From positions 1 to 64,000 of the forward strand of contig NZ_JARANV010000013.1 of assembly GCF_029889845.1 (NCBI RefSeq): 64,000 nt of DNA, in the 5' to 3' direction. Positions within the stretch are counted from its first letter, which is position 1, and the number at the start of each line of letters is the position of its first letter. This document shows positions 36,459 through 45,316 of this stretch, piece by piece. The translations under genes were made by a program, and so were the position numbers. This DNA comes from Halomonas sp. 25-S5. GTDB lineage: Bacteria; Pseudomonadota; Gammaproteobacteria; Pseudomonadales; Halomonadaceae. A model generated the notes under the pieces. It worked only from the letters and a program-made list of their open reading frames with translations. It was not told the DNA's origin and made no database searches.

Positions 36459-37571
36459 TCAGAATCCCGGGTATTTATCCCACACCCAGTCGTTGTCCTT
36501 GCCCCCCATCTCGTCCACGTCCCATTCGTTCACGGCCAACAGATCCAGGGCGACCTCGGTGATCACTTTGCGCAGTTCCAGCGGCTCCAGCCAGGAGGCC
36601 GGGATGGCATCGACCCCGTGCATCACGCCGAGGAGGTTGCCGGCGATCGCCCCGGTCGAATCCGAGTCGCCATCGTGATTGACGGCCAGCATGACGCCGT
36701 GGCGGAAATCCTTGGCGACAAGGGCACAGTAGACGGCGATGGCCAGTGCTTCCTCAGCCACCCAGCCTTCGCCAAGAAAGGATATGGACTGCTCGGGGGA
36801 AAGGTTCGAATCGGCCAGCTCGATGGCGGTGATCAGAAACTGCAGCGTTTCCAGATGGTCGTCATGGTTCTGCAGTTCCTCCTTGGCAAGCTCGAGCGCG
36901 ATGGGCAAAGTGTTACCGTGGAGCAATTGCAGGATCACTTCCGCCAGGACACCGGCAGGCAGGATTCCCGATGGGTGGCCATGGGTGATGGCGGCCGCTT
37001 CGCACGCCAGTTCGAAGGCGCGTCCGACGTCTCTTATGGGCCAGAGGTACAGACCCACCGGGGCGACCCGCATCACCCCGCCGCAGCCCTTGCTGTTGTT
37101 GATGGCCTTGTCCCCCAGGCTCGACATGGCTTGCAGCGCCGAGAGGCAGGTATTCCCCGGGGCACGACGATGGTGCAGGTCGCGATGCTGGATCAGCCAC
37201 CCCGGCGCCTCCTCCAGACTGTGATCTAGTACCCCTTCGCGGATCTCCGGGGTCGGCTTGCCCCCTTGCGTCACCAGCCAGCGCAGGTAGGCATGGGCGA
37301 TAACAGAAGGCGGATGGCACATGCCGCGTAAGCTGCCGCGCACATTGGCGCGCAGCAGCCCCTCGGCCGTGAACAGCGTCATCTGAGTGTCGTCGGTGAT
37401 CCGCCCGAGCTCCCCGAAGGCCGGCGCATATTCGCCGATACCTTCCGTTCCGAAGCGCTCGACGATCTTCTGGCGGCTCATGAACTCTACCGGGGCGCCC
37501 AGCGCGTCCCCCACGGCGCCCCCGAGCAGACAACCGGTGAAACGTTCCTGCAGAGTTGGGATATCAGGAAT
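36459..37571 (-). CDS. ADP-ribosylglycohydrolase family protein, apparent ATT start
   Basis: A protein of about 370 residues of the ADP-ribosylglycohydrolase (DraG/ARH) family, which removes ADP-ribose from proteins or nucleic acids. The metal motifs are present: GDALGAPVEF, TDDTQMTLFTAEGL, and NHDGDSDSTGAIAGNLLG. The first frame with a standard start (GTG at 37514) begins inside the first conserved block and loses RFTGCLLGGAV. Upstream in frame there is no ATG, GTG or TTG before a TGA. There is an ATT at 37569-37571 with a perfect AAGGAG seven bases before it. I extend the gene to that codon. Either AUU initiates, or an ATG has mutated. It leads a group of unknown genes that runs upstream to 38.6 kb. 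Confidence 0.8.
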   Translation of the reverse strand: MPDIPTLQERFTGCLLGGAVGDALGAPVEFMSRQKIVERFGTEGIGEYAPAFGELGRITDDTQMTLFTAEGLLRANVRGSLRGMCHPPSVIAHAYLRWLVTQGGKPTPEIREGVLDHSLEEAPGWLIQHRDLHHRRAPGNTCLSALQAMSSLGDKAINNSKGCGGVMRVAPVGLYLWPIRDVGRAFELACEAAAITHGHPSGILPAGVLAEVILQLLHGNTLPIALELAKEELQNHDDHLETLQFLITAIELADSNLSPEQSISFLGEGWVAEEALAIAVYCALVAKDFRHGVMLAVNHDGDSDSTGAIAGNLLGVMHGVDAIPASWLEPLELRKVITEVALDLLAVNEWDVDEMGGKDNDWVWDKYPGF

Positions 37572-37642
37572 GGCCTGGCTCCTTGTCGATTGGGGGCAGC
37601 ACGAAGACGTGAACCCTCAGCATGACGGTCCCATGCGACGCC

Positions 37643-38302
37643 TCATGTCGCCTCATCATCTTCAGCGGTCAGGAAGGACACCGGCTTGCCCTTCAGCGTG
37701 ATGCTGGCCTGTGAGATGCCCATGCCCGAGGCGTTTCCCAACACCTCACCGCTCGTCGAGAGTTCCAGCTTGCGGTCTTCAGCGTAACAAAACAGGTAGC
37801 GTTGGATATGTCCCCAGAGTGGCAACTCCCCCCCACTCTCGGCCATGTGCCGTCGCACCGCCTGCTGGGCACGCTGCAGTTGCTGCTCCCAGGGAAGCCG
37901 AAAGGTGTCCGGCGGCAGGCGGATCCGGCGTTTCGATTCCATGATGGCCAGGACGAAGATCGCCGTTCCCGGGCGATCTGCGCGCTTGAAGCCGGTGTCG
38001 ACGAACAGCCAGGGCTTGTAGGCATGCCGGGCTTCTTTCAGGGGTTTCTCGATGGCGTCCAAGGCCGCGAGATAGTCGGCTGGCCCCATCGCCATGGCCC
38101 GACAGAGGGCCTCGCTGAAAGCCAGGCTGGCAAAGTGGAAGTCATATTCTGATTTGGCCAGCCCCAGCTGCGGATCGGCGAGCACGCGCGACAGCCTTTG
38201 GCGTGCGTTAGGGCCGATCGCGCGATAGTCCATCCGTCTAAGCAATACGTCTGCGGACACCGTGGCGGCGCATTGCTGCACTTCCTTTGAGATATCGGTC
38301 AT
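37643..38302 (-). CDS. hypothetical protein, 219 aa
   Basis: No family recognised. It is helical in the first half (CAATVSADVLLRRMDYRAIG, FASLAFSEALCRAMAMG), with a conserved-looking strand pair in the middle (YKPWLFVDTGFKR, GTAIFVLAIMESKRRI) and a helical stretch (WEQQLQRAQQAVRRHMAE). No membrane segment. Its ATG overlaps the stop of the 91-aa gene (ATGA, 38299-38302), so they are coupled. It precedes the ADP-ribosylglycohydrolase gene by about 70 bp. The arrangement suggests one accessory operon. Confidence 0.65.
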   Translation of the reverse strand: MTDISKEVQQCAATVSADVLLRRMDYRAIGPNARQRLSRVLADPQLGLAKSEYDFHFASLAFSEALCRAMAMGPADYLAALDAIEKPLKEARHAYKPWLFVDTGFKRADRPGTAIFVLAIMESKRRIRLPPDTFRLPWEQQLQRAQQAVRRHMAESGGELPLWGHIQRYLFCYAEDRKLELSTSGEVLGNASGMGISQASITLKGKPVSFLTAEDDEAT

Positions 38303-38574
38303 GGGGAACCTCCTGTGCGGCGGCCGATATGCTCCAGGGCCTCAATCACACCGGTCAGGTCGGCTCGCTGAACGAGCTCGTCGCCGAATCCCTTGCGCAA
38401 CACTGCGGGCAGCGCGACATCGGGTGTGTCTCCGTCATCGAGGCGCTCGGCCAGGTCTCTGGCGATGCGATCGTACTCGTCGAAGGCATCATTCTCGCGG
38501 CAGCAAGTGCCCATGGGGTCATGCTGGAAGAGAATCTGTGTTAGGCGCGCTATCAGATCGGAAGACTCGTTCAT
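38299..38574 (-). CDS. hypothetical protein, 91 aa
   Basis: A small acidic protein (SDLIARLTQILFQHDPMGTC, then ENDAFDEYDRIARDLAERLD) with a pattern of short amphipathic helices. The NDAFDEYD stretch resembles small immunity-type proteins, which I note only as a likeness. Its start overlaps the TGA of the broken gene upstream (ATGA) and its end overlaps the 219-aa gene, so it is translated in the middle of a coupled operon. Function unknown. Confidence 0.6.
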   Translation of the reverse strand: MNESSDLIARLTQILFQHDPMGTCCRENDAFDEYDRIARDLAERLDDGDTPDVALPAVLRKGFGDELVQRADLTGVIEALEHIGRRTGGSP

Positions 38575-38983
38575 GATCCCTCCTTGAGCTTGTAAAACCG
38601 AAATGCCCGGCCGGTGATCTCAAGATCGTAATCGAATCGCTCGGCCAGTCGCCGGGCAACGCGTTCATAGATCCAGCGGCGTCGATCACTCAGGAAAGTG
38701 AAGCTGAAGGCATAGGGCGATTCCCACCCAGTTCATCACGCGCTCCAGCACGGCATGGTAGACCCTCTGCGGGTAGCTGGTCACACCAATGTCCTCGCTA
38801 ACTTGCGGCTCGCCCCACAGTCGTCCACGAAGAGAAAGGGTCATAGGCGGAAGCCTGGTAGGCCGAGTTCGCCCTACCTACGATGGCGGACATGATTTCG
38901 TTAGCCTCGTTGACGCGTACTTCATACACGAGATGATCGATCGTGAAACGTTCTCTCACCCTTGGCCCTCCTGCCTGTGGCAT
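38571..38983 (-). pseudogene. broken hypothetical gene, at least one frameshift
   Basis: Three pieces in different frames read in order on the minus strand. The first is VRERFTIDHLVYEVRVNEAN and on from about 38956. The second is LWGEPQVSEDIGVTSYPQRV, then YHAVLERVMNW to about 38725. The third is ESPYAFSFTFLSDRRRWIYE to RAFRFYKLKEGS, ending in a TGA that overlaps the 91-aa gene. Removing one G from GTGGGAATC near 38725 joins the second and third pieces (NWVESPYAF). Joining the first and second needs another change near 38835. The preserved ATGA coupling shows the 3' end was once a working upstream member of this operon. Family unknown. Confidence 0.6.
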
Positions 38984-39134
38984 TTGCCGGCGATAGGGAA
39001 GAGTGTGGCCTCGTGCTGCGACAACGCGTGTCGCATTAACGCCACCTCACCTTGGCCGGCCAAGGAAAACTGGAATCAAACCACGGGTTTTACGTTCTGC
39101 ATGCTGGGATAGCCGCACCAGGCGGAGATCTGGA

Positions 39135-39365
39135 ATGGAATACCGCGAGATGCTGTTTCGTTATCTGGGTATGTTGCAGCTGATCCCAGTCATGGGCATA
39201 TCAGAATTGAAGGGCTGGTCGAAGCACTACATTGGAATCCCAACTCGACCCAAAGGGGGTCAGAGTCCAGCAATCGCTGATGCTCCACTTAACAATGGGA
39301 GAAAGGTCCGCAGCCAAATAATCAAGTCCCAGCACTTCACTGATATATCAGTTCGACGTTACTGA
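39135..39365 (+). pseudogene. stub of a WYL-type regulator gene
   Basis: The frame begins MEYREMLFRYLGMLQLIP with GGAG upstream. This matches the start of the intact WYL regulator at 49450 (MAELRDTLFRYLTMLQLIP) at 13 of 18 positions. After about 18 codons the similarity ends abruptly and the rest (VMGISELKGW onwards) is unrelated. A second WYL regulator gene therefore once began here and was cut. It faces the 3' end of the helicase gene and lies next to another broken gene, so a deletion breakpoint runs through this spot. Confidence 0.65.
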
Positions 39366-39430
39366 TGTGAATACTTCTATCCGAAATTCGGCATATGTCT
39401 TTAATATAATTATGATATACTTATGTTTAT

Positions 39431-42400
39431 TCAAAATTCATCATCCTCATTGATGAGATACTCCATTTTGTCTGCTTCCACCGCCAGTACGAAGGCAGTG
39501 AAGATAAATTCCTCGAAGTCCATGCTAAGCGCCGGGTGCATGGCACGTGCGATCAGGCAGCCATCAGGACGGACCATAAACCCAACCAGATCCACATTCC
39601 GATTCCGCAGCCAGGTGCTACGCAGCAGTTTGTCGCGCGAGAAACCTTTGACCACGCTCAAATCGGCAACCATGGCCTCAAAATAACAGCAACCTCCTCG
39701 ATAACTCACCCGAATCCGATGTTTGCGCCGCTGATCTTCGTCGAACTTGAAGATCATCTCCATGGATGCAGCACGCCACTTAATCGCAAAGGTACCGTTC
39801 CACTGGAAGCGTTCGCTCAAGTAGGCGTTCACCTCCGCCTCGTCAACCTCTGGAATGAAATCATCAAGTGATAGCTGTTGCTCATTATCATTGGCCGGGA
39901 ACACAAAGCGGCGGAGCAGGCCGACAATGTCGGATTCACAGGTCAGTTCGGAGCTGCCAACCAGCATTTCTGCATCCCGCCGCAGTTTCAAGCCGCCGTT
40001 CACCCAAATCGCATAGGTTCGATACAGGGTGTCCCGATAGAGCAAGGCCTGTCGTTCCAGTACTGATGCCTTTGTCAGATCGGCCAGGCGAATTTCCTCG
40101 ATCGTGCCATCATCGGTGATCCGCAAAAGCATTTCGCCACTAGAACGTGCTGCATCCAAGCGGATGCTGAAGCGCTGTTGTTCAAGCCCAGGAAGGTTCA
40201 CTGAGACCGAGACTCGGCTATCCAGACTGCTGCCAACCGCCGATCTGACCATTTCCTCAACGTGCCGGACGCCCTCGGCACATTGCTGGGAGTCATGATC
40301 GATCCGTTTTGCAAGCTCAGGGTTGGACAAGCTTGGGACTATGGGGGCATAGGGTGAAACAAGAAAATCAAGCAATTGCTCCGGTATCTCATTTCGATTG
40401 AACAGTTCCGTCGACGCATCCACGAACTCGTCCATTGACTTGCCCGCCACACCAATTTCGTGTAGCGAAGCCAGGAACTTATTCAAGTTACCGCATAGGG
40501 CCCTCACCTGGATTGCTTCAATGCTTTGCCTCACAAAGGGAAAGCTGACCTGGAGGAAGTCATCATCGACGACGTTGTCCTCATCCTTCAGACCCTGCAG
40601 CCTGCGATGAGCCATGGCTCCCACACGATCCACGCGCCCGGTTTTTTGCTCGATGCTGACCGGCGAAGAGGACAGTCCGTAATGAATCACGCTGTCGCAG
40701 AAGGTATGCAGATCCTCACCTTCCTGGAAAACATCGGTAGAAACCAGCATCAGGGGATAGCCTGGCATGCGGAACTTGCGCGCCTGCACGGAGCGGTTGG
40801 CCGAAGTCTCGCCATTTGCACCGATGAACGGCGCGCTAGAAGGCAGCTGATGATTCAGCCACAAGCGCAATTCGTCCTGCGTTTTTGCATAGACCCCGGG
40901 CAGGTTGTTCTTGATTATCAGATCAATATTGTCATTGAGCAGTGCCAACTCCTTCGCCGAGCTGAAGCCACCCTGCAATCGCTGGCTGTCCAGCATCCTG
41001 CATATCGACCGCAGCCACTCCTGGCGTCTTTCCTCATTCAGTTCAGCTTCGCCTAGGCTCAAACGGGAGAGATAAAGATCGATGAAGGGGTGGCCACTGC
41101 GGAAGCATTGGGCCACCAACTGGCGGTGAATCTCGACCCGTTGAATGCGCTCGTAGAGGTTTCGATCACCACGCTTCAGGGCCATTGCCAGAGCCTCGGT
41201 GCTTCTGAAAAAAAACTGCGCCAGATCGGTCTCCTGCAGATGGGTGAAAAAGGTTCGCACGAACAGCTTCTGGCGCATTTCCCTTTGTTCGCCGGGACGA
41301 AAATTTCCTGCCCGAATCAGGCGCTTCAGATAGTCCGGCAGTTCGTCCAGGCCGGGCATATTCGGGTACTGCCGAGCTACTTCCTGCAGGAATGCCTGCT
41401 GTATGGCGAGGTATTGTGACAGGCTATCGTCTTTCGGAACCGGCGCTACCGAGGCTAGGGCCTCGTCCACTCGTTGTTCACCCATTTGCCTGATCAGGTC
41501 CGGTAGACTCGTGGTGAACAGGTTCTCCGCTACCCATGCGGCCCAGTTGAACTCGAAAAGCAGAATATTGGCGCTGCTCCTGGAGATCAGTGATTTCTTC
41601 ATTGCTTCCGGCGTGACCCAGTGAATCGACTCATCAGAAAGCGCCTGATCCAGCTCGATAGCCATCTCACCGCGAAAGAACCAATTGAAGATGGTGTCGT
41701 TCTTGGGTGGTAGCTGCTCTTCCTCCTCCCCTTCTGTGGCTGTGGCCTCGCCGCCCGAGATGTCATCGTCTCTATGGTTGCGGGCCTCATAATAGACACT
41801 CCAGACGCGGTCGAAAAAACGCAACTGATCAGTCAACCCCGCAAGGGCATTGTCGATATGCCGACGCATCCAGGCATCGTATTCATCATCGAGCTTCTGC
41901 TTGAGCTCGGTTACGCTCTTGACCCGGCGCACGAAAATCAGCTGCTTACGGCCCTGGGCCAACGCCAGCGCGGCTGCCTGCCGGGAGACCTGGTCCATCT
42001 TCGGGTGCGGCAGGGACTGGCCAAAACCTTCCTCGGTCACGTAGCTGTCGCGGATGGCAGCGATCAGGTGCCGATCCCTGGCATCGCTGAGGCTGTCTGG
42101 CATTTTCTCCCCATCGAACTCTACTGGCCCTGAGCGGGTGGTCTGGGCGTAACTTTCGAAGGAGGCCAGCAAACCCATCTGGAAAGAGGGGTTACCACCC
42201 TTTTTGTCTAGCAGATCGCCGATATGTTTCTGAACGAGGGCGGTGATCAGCTTGTGCTCGTCTGACTCAAAGTCGATCTCGGTGCGTTCACCCTTGCGCC
42301 ATTCCCGCCGGTACATATTTCGCGTATACGGCTGCTGCTGGATCTGCAACTGGTTCAGGCGCCGTACCATAAAGCGTGCCATGGCCTCCTTGAAGCAAGC

Positions 42401-43252
42401 CTTGTTCTCCCACTGCGATTCTTCCGGAAGTAGGTGAGCCTTGCCGACCAGATTTAACTGGTTATAAAGGTGCTTCGGGTTCAGGTCGAACGGCGTGGCC
42501 GAAAGCAGCAGGGCCGACTTCACCCGCTTTCGGTAGTTATCGCCCTCTTGCTGATTAAAACCAAGGATGCGCGACAAGGCCAGGTTGCGTGCGCTGCTTT
42601 CAAACGGGTGCTTAAGGTTGTGTGCCTCGTCGATAACTACTAGGTCGAAGGTCGGCAGCAAGTAGTTGAGGGCCCTGGCATAGGCCTTCTTGATGTTCTC
42701 CTTGTGCCGAGGAACCTTGCCGATCACCGAGCTCGGCACATGTTCCTTCAGCTCACGTAGGTGGGTTTCAAGGCCTTCTTCATCCTCGCCCATCGCCATG
42801 CTAAAGCTGGACATGCGAACGAAGATGTCACCATAGTATCCGGTGGTCGCAGCGTGTATCAGGTCATCGACGTTAGCACAGGAAATCGACGGCGTGCCGG
42901 ATTCTCCCTGAGGCGTGCGAATCCTGAAATTGCGCGTCAAAACATTGGTCTTGATGAAGTTCGGCAGCTCGCGCGCATACCATTTTTCCTGCACGTTGCG
43001 GCTGGGGCAGATATAGAGCACGCGGTAGCCGGGATTGAAGTAGCGCATCATGGCGACCACGCCGAGAGTGATATAGGTCTTGCCCATACCAACTTCATCG
43101 GCCAGGTAGCCCATGCCCACCTCAGGGTCGGTGAGCATGTTCTGCAGAGCCACCGCGCCCTCCAGCTGCAATTTTCCCAGCGGTTCCAGCGGCGGATCAC
43201 CGCCGCTGAAATCTAGCAGCTTCCGGGCTGCGGCCAGATCAATCGGCTGCAT
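39431..43252 (-). CDS. large SNF2/SF2 helicase of a three-gene operon
   Basis: A 1273-residue superfamily 2 helicase. Motif I is LADEVGMGKTYITLGV near residue 51-66, the DEAH box LVVIDEAHNLKHPF near 207-220, followed by LLSATPFDLNPKHL. The C-terminal helicase half has STDVFQEGEDLHTF and QKTGRVDRVGAM (motif VI). The rest, more than 700 residues, is inserted or C-terminal sequence of unknown fold. I chose the ATG at 43252 (AGGA seven bases upstream); the longer frame to 43336 runs into the PLD gene and lacks a site. It overlaps the PLD gene by 14 bp. With PLD and the 414-aa protein it forms a likely nucleic-acid defence complex. Confidence 0.85.
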   Translation of the reverse strand: MQPIDLAAARKLLDFSGGDPPLEPLGKLQLEGAVALQNMLTDPEVGMGYLADEVGMGKTYITLGVVAMMRYFNPGYRVLYICPSRNVQEKWYARELPNFIKTNVLTRNFRIRTPQGESGTPSISCANVDDLIHAATTGYYGDIFVRMSSFSMAMGEDEEGLETHLRELKEHVPSSVIGKVPRHKENIKKAYARALNYLLPTFDLVVIDEAHNLKHPFESSARNLALSRILGFNQQEGDNYRKRVKSALLLSATPFDLNPKHLYNQLNLVGKAHLLPEESQWENKACFKEAMARFMVRRLNQLQIQQQPYTRNMYRREWRKGERTEIDFESDEHKLITALVQKHIGDLLDKKGGNPSFQMGLLASFESYAQTTRSGPVEFDGEKMPDSLSDARDRHLIAAIRDSYVTEEGFGQSLPHPKMDQVSRQAAALALAQGRKQLIFVRRVKSVTELKQKLDDEYDAWMRRHIDNALAGLTDQLRFFDRVWSVYYEARNHRDDDISGGEATATEGEEEEQLPPKNDTIFNWFFRGEMAIELDQALSDESIHWVTPEAMKKSLISRSSANILLFEFNWAAWVAENLFTTSLPDLIRQMGEQRVDEALASVAPVPKDDSLSQYLAIQQAFLQEVARQYPNMPGLDELPDYLKRLIRAGNFRPGEQREMRQKLFVRTFFTHLQETDLAQFFFRSTEALAMALKRGDRNLYERIQRVEIHRQLVAQCFRSGHPFIDLYLSRLSLGEAELNEERRQEWLRSICRMLDSQRLQGGFSSAKELALLNDNIDLIIKNNLPGVYAKTQDELRLWLNHQLPSSAPFIGANGETSANRSVQARKFRMPGYPLMLVSTDVFQEGEDLHTFCDSVIHYGLSSSPVSIEQKTGRVDRVGAMAHRRLQGLKDEDNVVDDDFLQVSFPFVRQSIEAIQVRALCGNLNKFLASLHEIGVAGKSMDEFVDASTELFNRNEIPEQLLDFLVSPYAPIVPSLSNPELAKRIDHDSQQCAEGVRHVEEMVRSAVGSSLDSRVSVSVNLPGLEQQRFSIRLDAARSSGEMLLRITDDGTIEEIRLADLTKASVLERQALLYRDTLYRTYAIWVNGGLKLRRDAEMLVGSSELTCESDIVGLLRRFVFPANDNEQQLSLDDFIPEVDEAEVNAYLSERFQWNGTFAIKWRAASMEMIFKFDEDQRRKHRIRVSYRGGCCYFEAMVADLSVVKGFSRDKLLRSTWLRNRNVDLVGFMVRPDGCLIARAMHPALSMDFEEFIFTAFVLAVEADKMEYLINEDDEF

Positions 43253-45314
43253 GATCATTCCTATCCGAAATTTGACGGTAGACGCGGAAGAACTGCGCAC
43301 GATACCACTCGAAGAAGCGGTGGCTGCGCTCGGCATCGTTGTCGATCAAACGTAGTTCACCGGCGCTCTCAATGGCCGCGACTTTCTGCAGGCATTCCTG
43401 CAGGTAATGATCGACCTGGGCCCGGCCCTGGTATTCCGGACGTTGGTAAATCTGGAGCAGGCAAAGCAGTGTCAGGTAGATAGTCACCTGATCCAGCTCC
43501 CGGCCGTCTTCGTACAGGCTTTCCAGCAGAGTGGGCAGGCTGTCCATGCCCTGACCACTAAGGTAATAGTCGACACGCCCAAGGCGCTCCTTGGACGAGG
43601 CATCGTCCATGAGGCCGCGCAGGTTGTGAAAAGCATGGAACAACTCAGCGTATTCGGCAAAGAACTCCCGTCCGCTTCCCTCGTGTGGCTGACTGCCCAC
43701 GCCTTCGCTCAGCAAGCCCATCTCCCGCAGCTGTCGCTCCTTGAGAAATTCGATCACCTTGTTACGCCACATAGAACTCAACCCGGCATAGATCTGCATG
43801 ATCTCCTGCGGCGACAGGTGCGGCAGGTCCAGCGGCTTATGGGTCCAGTTGACCTGCTGAACCATCACCTCGAAGGCAGGAATGGCTTCTCCCCTCGGCA
43901 GCCAGTGGCCGGAGACCCGAACGAATCCACTGTTCTTGAGCAGCGCCTCGATAAACTCGACATCACAGGCAGCCGGATTGGTATCGTGGCTCACTTGGAT
44001 ATCCGCCACCTGTACGGTGCCTTCGGATGAGAGGATGTCGAACACCAGCTCCGGCTCTTCATGACGGTCACCAAGCGACGCCGTGAGCAGGCGCAGCTTC
44101 CAGTCGTAGGTCAAGAAAAGGTCGGGTAAACTGGTTTCATCATCCTGCCCTTCATCGGCGGCTGGCAGCTTATCTTCCGGGCACCACTTGTCCGGCACGG
44201 TGCTGATCGGCTTCAGAAAGCTAGTCTGGGTGGGCAGTTGGGTAAAGAAACCGGCCTCCTGATTGTCGCTGGTAGCGCGGTGGGTGAAGTTGACCGAGCC
44301 GACGAACACCCATGATTGGACGCCGTTATAGAGATGGTAGATCTTTGCGTGGGTGGTGCGGTTCACCGGGGTCTGCAATCCCAGTCTCCCAACCATCTCC
44401 GGCGACCATCTGGCCCACTGTATCCCGTCGATTTGTGAGAGGTGTTCGTAGTATTCGCGGTTGCACAGGGCTTCTCCCTGGTCGTTCTCCGGTAGGAAGA
44501 TGTGAATTTCCTGCACGCCCAGATCGTTGAAAAAGTGTTCGTGACCATCAAAGCCAGTATTCTCTGCAAAATACGGGGAGATGATCTCCAGGGTCCAGTT
44601 CTTGTAATAAGGTGACTGCTCGGCCAGGGCATCGCGTAGAAAACGCATGAACGCGGGCCGGCGCTGCTGGGCCAGAGCGAGGCTTGTCAGTCCGTAGTAG
44701 GAAATTGGCGACGCACTTTTGGAGCTTCGGCAGCGCTTAAGGAACGACTGGATGCGCGGCAATGCATTGTCCGGATCGCCCAACGGTGCTTTTCGTCTCG
44801 CTGCTAGCCAGCCGACGTCGGCGCGCAGCTGATTCAGGAAGCGGAGGCTTGGCTCTCCATTGACTACCCGCTCCCAGTGTTGACACTCGATATTTTCCCA
44901 CCAGCCGGCAATGCTCAGGTTGGCCGAAGACGCACCCACGCACAGGCACTGTTCGCCGCTGTCTACGTTCTCCAACAGCAGCAACACTAGCTTGGCGTGA
45001 AAGGCACTGCGTTCGCCGCGAATGCCATGATGCAGGTACTCCATCGACGGCGACACAGTGCCCTGTTGACGAAACAGGTCAAGGTCGTAGAACACTTCCA
45101 CCGGCAGACCGGCCTCGGACAGCGCTTCGCGCACCTGGATGGATTTGATCCTCTGGTCCGAGGAAAAAGCTAGCCCCTGATCCAACATCAGAGGAATGAT
45201 TTCCTGTTCGAAGAACTCCGGCTCGAAGCGGTAGGTGGTGAAGACAGCCGCAACTACTCTTTCGCCCTCGCCGATCTGTGCCCGAAAGCCGTCGGAAATG
45301 GTGCTCAGTTCCAT
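43239..45314 (-). CDS. phospholipase D-like protein with two HKD motifs
   Basis: A 691-residue protein of the PLD superfamily. Two catalytic HxK sites are visible: H106/K108 in FHAKLVLLLL with GASSANLS downstream, and H322/K324 in THAKIYHLYN with GSVNFTHRA downstream. Paired HKD motifs form one active site that cleaves phosphodiesters; several defence nucleases use this fold. The C-terminal 340 residues have no motif I know. It starts 2 bp after the stop of the 414-aa gene and overlaps the helicase gene at its end, so the three are one operon. It is probably the nuclease of the system; lipid hydrolysis is unlikely in this setting. Confidence 0.85.
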   Translation of the reverse strand: MELSTISDGFRAQIGEGERVVAAVFTTYRFEPEFFEQEIIPLMLDQGLAFSSDQRIKSIQVREALSEAGLPVEVFYDLDLFRQQGTVSPSMEYLHHGIRGERSAFHAKLVLLLLENVDSGEQCLCVGASSANLSIAGWWENIECQHWERVVNGEPSLRFLNQLRADVGWLAARRKAPLGDPDNALPRIQSFLKRCRSSKSASPISYYGLTSLALAQQRRPAFMRFLRDALAEQSPYYKNWTLEIISPYFAENTGFDGHEHFFNDLGVQEIHIFLPENDQGEALCNREYYEHLSQIDGIQWARWSPEMVGRLGLQTPVNRTTHAKIYHLYNGVQSWVFVGSVNFTHRATSDNQEAGFFTQLPTQTSFLKPISTVPDKWCPEDKLPAADEGQDDETSLPDLFLTYDWKLRLLTASLGDRHEEPELVFDILSSEGTVQVADIQVSHDTNPAACDVEFIEALLKNSGFVRVSGHWLPRGEAIPAFEVMVQQVNWTHKPLDLPHLSPQEIMQIYAGLSSMWRNKVIEFLKERQLREMGLLSEGVGSQPHEGSGREFFAEYAELFHAFHNLRGLMDDASSKERLGRVDYYLSGQGMDSLPTLLESLYEDGRELDQVTIYLTLLCLLQIYQRPEYQGRAQVDHYLQECLQKVAAIESAGELRLIDNDAERSHRFFEWYRAQFFRVYRQISDRNDHAAD

Positions 45315-45316
45315 AC

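Noticed and set aside
39431..45314. Mokosh assignment for the helicase/PLD pair
   Set aside because: Mokosh uses a superfamily 1 RNA helicase; this one has SF2/SNF2-type motifs and a third gene.
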